Source of the DNA: Antedon mediterranea
Lineage: Eukaryota > Echinodermata > Crinoidea > Comatulida > Antedonidae
DNA: 64,000 bases
Reading direction: 5' to 3'
Assembly: GCF_964355755.1 (NCBI RefSeq)
Contig: NC_092679.1
Location: 23,622,432 to 23,686,431, forward strand
The translations under genes and the position numbers were made by a program. The notes beneath the pieces were generated by a model. It had not been told where the DNA came from, did not search any database, and saw nothing but the letters and a program-made list of their open reading frames with translations. Shown piece by piece: positions 60,804 to 64,000 of the stretch. Each line of letters opens with the position of its first letter. Position 1 is the stretch's first letter.

Positions 60804-60945
60804 AATCGTGTTACCGTATTCTTTGTATTGAACTCAACGAGCTGTGCGTGTACAATTGTATTCCATCTAGAACATGATATACTCCAACCACTGTACCACA
60901 ACCGATAGGTATGATTAGTGCAACTGCAATGTGTTGGACATACAC
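60804..60945 (-). CDS. LRR N-terminal cap (LRRNT) exon of LGR-like gene, copy B
   Basis: 142-nt minus-strand exon, acceptor TTTATTAAACGTAG, donor GTAAGT, entering in phase 1 and leaving in phase 2. It encodes VCPTHCSCTNHTYRLWYSGW, then ISCSRWN, HAQLVEFNTKN and TVTRL. CPxxCxC followed by a fourth cysteine is the LRRNT pattern, and the TVTRL end is completed by the first LxxN of a following LRR exon. It is paralogous to 8837-8954. It is the most upstream exon found for the second receptor gene. A phase-1 signal-peptide exon should lie further right but was not identified. Confidence 0.65.
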
Positions 60946-61799
60946 CTACGTTTAATAAAGACAAATAGAATTTGTTACATTAACCATTATAAGAAAACGC
61001 TATAATAATATTTCTGTTTTTTTTAAATATTTTAGATAACAGACAAATGCACAGAAAGTACTCAGGAATTACCCCGCCCCTAGTCTAGGTTTAAGACTGT
61101 GTTTCGATTTAATATTAGCAAAAAGATATATATTTTGGCACATATGGCGTTTCATACGTAAACTACTTTAGCTCACAACCAACATTCTAGTAATATTTAT
61201 AAACAAAACTTATAATTTCTCAGAACTCGGTGTTAAATCATGGATCAAGGAATGGAAGGATATGTATCGACGGTGACATCTAAAGCCCGGCGCACACTAG
61301 AGCTTTCGGCTGAGCCAACTGGCACGAGCAAAGATTATATAGCGCCGCGTAGCGGCGCAAGATAGGTAACTGTTGCCAAGCTCCTATCTTATAACACTAC
61401 GCGCCCAGTAAATCCATGGACGCCATTCGGGCGGACAGGGAGCTATATTTCCTATACCATCCTGGCTAGTTGAGAATTCTCAACTATTTTATGTTTTTTT
61501 CTACCTTTCTGGAAAATGATATAATCCAAATTGTATTAATACTACCAGTAATAAATATTTAGAAACACTTGCATACCTTCACTAATTTTAGTTGTTTGTA
61601 GTTTAAGACAATCTTAGTGATATTTAAATGAAAACAATACGATAAAAACTATTGTGTCTGTATTTTACAAGACTATGAATTCCGTATAACGTGCATTGTG
61701 GGTACTTCAATTTTTATAGAAAAGCTAGGGAATCCTAATTTAGTAGGCAACATATGGGGGCGGGGCAACCAAACTTGCTTATCAAATCAAAGCACAGTA
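60946..61799. other. Non-coding stretch with a small repeat end
   Basis: 61281-61329 resembles the end of the element at 36660-37000. A following GC-richer stretch (AGCGCCGCGTAGCGGCGC at 61340) can form a hairpin. No coding content recognised. Confidence 0.4.
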
Positions 61800-63470
61800 A
61801 AGCAAAGGATAAAATTAATGTACGATCCAGTTTACCACTGTTCTCGACTATAGTCATTTTGGTATACTTGAGCACAGTGATAAAGAATAGGATAAACTTA
61901 ACAATATACAACAAATAGCATTAATGTACGATCCAGTTTAACACTGTTCTCAACTATAGTCATTTTGGATACTTGAGAACAGTGATAAAGAATAGGATAA
62001 ACTTAACATTATACAACAAATAAAATTAATGTATGATCCCGTTTAACACTGTTCTCAACTATAGTCATTTTGGTATACTTGAGCACAGTGATAAAGAATA
62101 GGATAAACTTAACAATATACAACACATAACATTAATGTACGATGTAGTTAAACACTGTTCTCAACTATAGTCATTTTGGTATACTTGAGCACAGTGATAA
62201 AGAATAGGATAAACTTAACAATATACAACATATAACATTAATGTACGATTCCGTTTAACACTGTTCTCAACTATAGTCATTTTGGTATACTTGAGCACAG
62301 TGATAAAGAATAGGATAAACTTAATAATATACAACAAATAGCATTAATGTACGATCCAGTTTAACACTGTTCTCAACTATAGTCATTTTGAAATACTTGA
62401 GCACAGTGATAAAGAATAGGATAAACTTAATAATATACAACAAATAACATTAATGTACGATCCAGTTTAACACTGTTCTCAACTATAGTCATTTTGGTAT
62501 ACTTAAGCACAGTGATAAAGAATAGGATAAACTTAATAATATACAACAAATAGCATTAATGTACGATCCAGTTTAACACTGTTCTCAACTATAGTCATTT
62601 TGGTATACTTGAGAACAGTGATAAAGAATAGGATAAACTTAACAATATACAACAAAAAACATTAATGTACGATCCAGTTTAACACTGTTCTCAACTATAG
62701 TCATTTTGGTATACTTGAGCACAGTGATAAAGAATAGGATAAACTTAAAAATATACAACAAAAAACATTAATGTACGATCCAGTTTAACACTGTTCTCAA
62801 CTATAGTCATTTTGGTATACTTGAGAACAGTGATAAAGAATAGGATAAACTTAACAATATACAACAAAAAACATTAATGTACGATCCAGTTTAACACTGT
62901 TCTCAACTATAGTCATTTTGGTATACTTGAGCACAGTGATAAAGAATAGGATAAACTTAACAATATACAACAAATAGCATTAATGTACGATCCAGTTTAA
63001 CACTGTTCTCAACTATAGTCATTTTGGATACTTGAGAACAGTGATAAAGAATATGATAAACTTAACATTATACAACAAATAACATTAATGTATGATCCCG
63101 TTTAACACTGTTCTCGACTATAGTCATTTTGGTATACTTGAGCACAGTGATAAAGAATAGGATAAACTTAACAATATACAACAAATAACATTAATGTGTA
63201 CGATCCAGTTTAACCCTGTTCTAAACTATAGTCATTTTGGTATACTTGAGCACAGTGATAAAGAATAGGATAAACTTAACAATATACAACAAATAACATT
63301 AATGTACGATCCAGTTTAACACTGTTCTCAACTATAGTCATTTTGGTATATTTGAGCACAGTGATAAAGAATAGGATAAACTTCGAATAAACAGCAAATA
63401 ACATTAATGTAAGATGCCGTTTAATACTGTTTTAAACTATAGTCATTTGAGTATAATTAATCACAGATAA
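61800..63470. repeat. 106-bp tandem array, about 15 units, hairpin-forming
   Basis: Units of about 106 bp contain TTAATGTACGATCCAGTTTA, CACTGTTCTCAACTATAGTC, ATTTTGGTATACTTGAG[CA]A and CAGTGATAAAGAATAGGATA. Within each, CACTGTTCTCAA and TTGAGAACAGTG can pair over a loop of about 20 nt. In most units a C replaces A in the right stem. Units degenerate toward the right end. Confidence 0.93.
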
Positions 63471-64000
63471 AGAATAAGATCAACTTTAATACTATTTATT
63501 AAATAAAAAAAACTAATTCTATATTAACACATATTATTTACATATACTTTCACTGCTGATTTCTAGTATAAACAGGCCATAGGCCTATACATGGCTGCAG
63601 TCGCGTGCTCAAATTTGAGTTGGTGTTTACCGACCGACCGATCGACATAGTGAGCTGTAGAGTCGCGTTTGCACGCTACTAAAAAGTTCACAAAAACCGT
63701 AGGACGGGCACAGGGAAGTTTGTTCGAGACTCCAACCCCTCCCCTGGCTATGCGTTTAGATTTTTCATGCCTCCTTTACAAACCAAGATTATTAGAATAC
63801 TATTAGGAGGATCAAACACAATTCTTGTTGCCAGATTTCATTGACATTACAGGTATGAAGTCTATCAATATACAGTACCGCTTAATACAATACTTGTTGA
63901 GGCCTATCCATCTATACATTTTAGTGTTATTCCACTTTAAAAAAGTCGATTTATATCAATACTCATCAACATACGATATAACGATAGAATTTATTGGAAC
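63471..64000. other. Non-coding window end with inverted microsatellite block
   Basis: ACCGACCGACCGATCGACATAGTGA (63628-63652) is the inverted relative of the TCACTATGTCGGTCGG block at 31020 and 31702. The rest shows no gene. Confidence 0.5.

Larger units (their letters stand above)
15926..60945 (-). other. Inferred LRR-GPCR gene model (cap, about 10 LRRs, hinge-7TM)
   Basis: Composite of the cap exon at 60804-60945, ten intact LRR exons between 59693 and 33832, and the hinge-7TM exon at 17030-15926. All are on the minus strand, in the order expected for an LGR, and all joints are phase 2. Intron-exon organisation with one LRR per 72-nt phase-2 exon is known for LGR-type receptors. The unusual points are the near identity of the LRRs and the 16-kb gap before the 7TM exon. 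Some LRR exons may belong to other tandem genes, and only transcripts can settle which are used. Confidence 0.6.

Overview
The window is AT-rich animal DNA. Coding exons are small and scattered, introns are large, and most of the sequence is mobile DNA: LINEs of several clades, Penelope, foldback and palindromic DNA elements, MITE-like elements and satellites. The one host gene system I can support is a family of leucine-rich-repeat G-protein-coupled receptors (LGR or relaxin-receptor type). Together with the LINE and Penelope mix and the frequent AGGCCTA-type words, this suggests a marine invertebrate deuterostome such as an echinoderm. That taxon is a guess.

Host genes, all on the minus strand. 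Two paralogous 7TM exons lie in a duplicated block (about 780-3490 and 14935-18065). The distal copy (15926-17030) is an intact class A 7TM domain with LGR hallmarks. The proximal copy (1768-2888) is frameshifted in TM5. Upstream of the broken copy are a candidate signal-peptide exon (10404-10461) and an LRR N-terminal cap exon (8837-8954) whose splice phases fit together. Upstream of the intact copy, from about 33.5 to 60.4 kb, lies a directly repeated array of 72-nt, phase 2-2 exons, each coding one almost identical 24-residue LRR. Ten are intact and five are degenerate. A second cap exon (60804-60945) precedes the array. Cap, LRRs and 7TM all join in phase 2, so the second gene probably spans about 15.9-61 kb with introns full of transposons.

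Mobile DNA by region. 0.4-0.8 kb: L1/Tx1-like LINE tail. 4.1-5.2 kb: foldback element with a 10-bp target duplication. 5.3-8.8 kb: a LINE split by an opposite-strand CR1-like LINE. 9.1-9.86 kb: 20-bp satellite. 13.2-13.9 kb: 75-bp minisatellite. 18.7-23.9 kb: LINE fragment, then a Penelope element interrupted by a nearly intact 3.9-kb CR1-like LINE. 25.4-33.2 kb: decayed LINEs, one carrying a 1.4-kb TTAA-flanked element. 34.5-38.1 kb: TAA-flanked inverted-repeat element. 39.2-46.9 kb: a 7.7-kb near-perfect palindrome flanked by 8-bp direct repeats. 48.05-50.9 kb: second TTAA element with exon-like ORFs. 51.97-57.1 kb: truncated TTAA element, a minisatellite, a remnant with SprT-like and cysteine-protease-like pieces, and a minus-strand LINE. 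61.8-63.5 kb: 106-bp tandem array with hairpin potential.

All family assignments come from motifs read by eye. No database search was possible.
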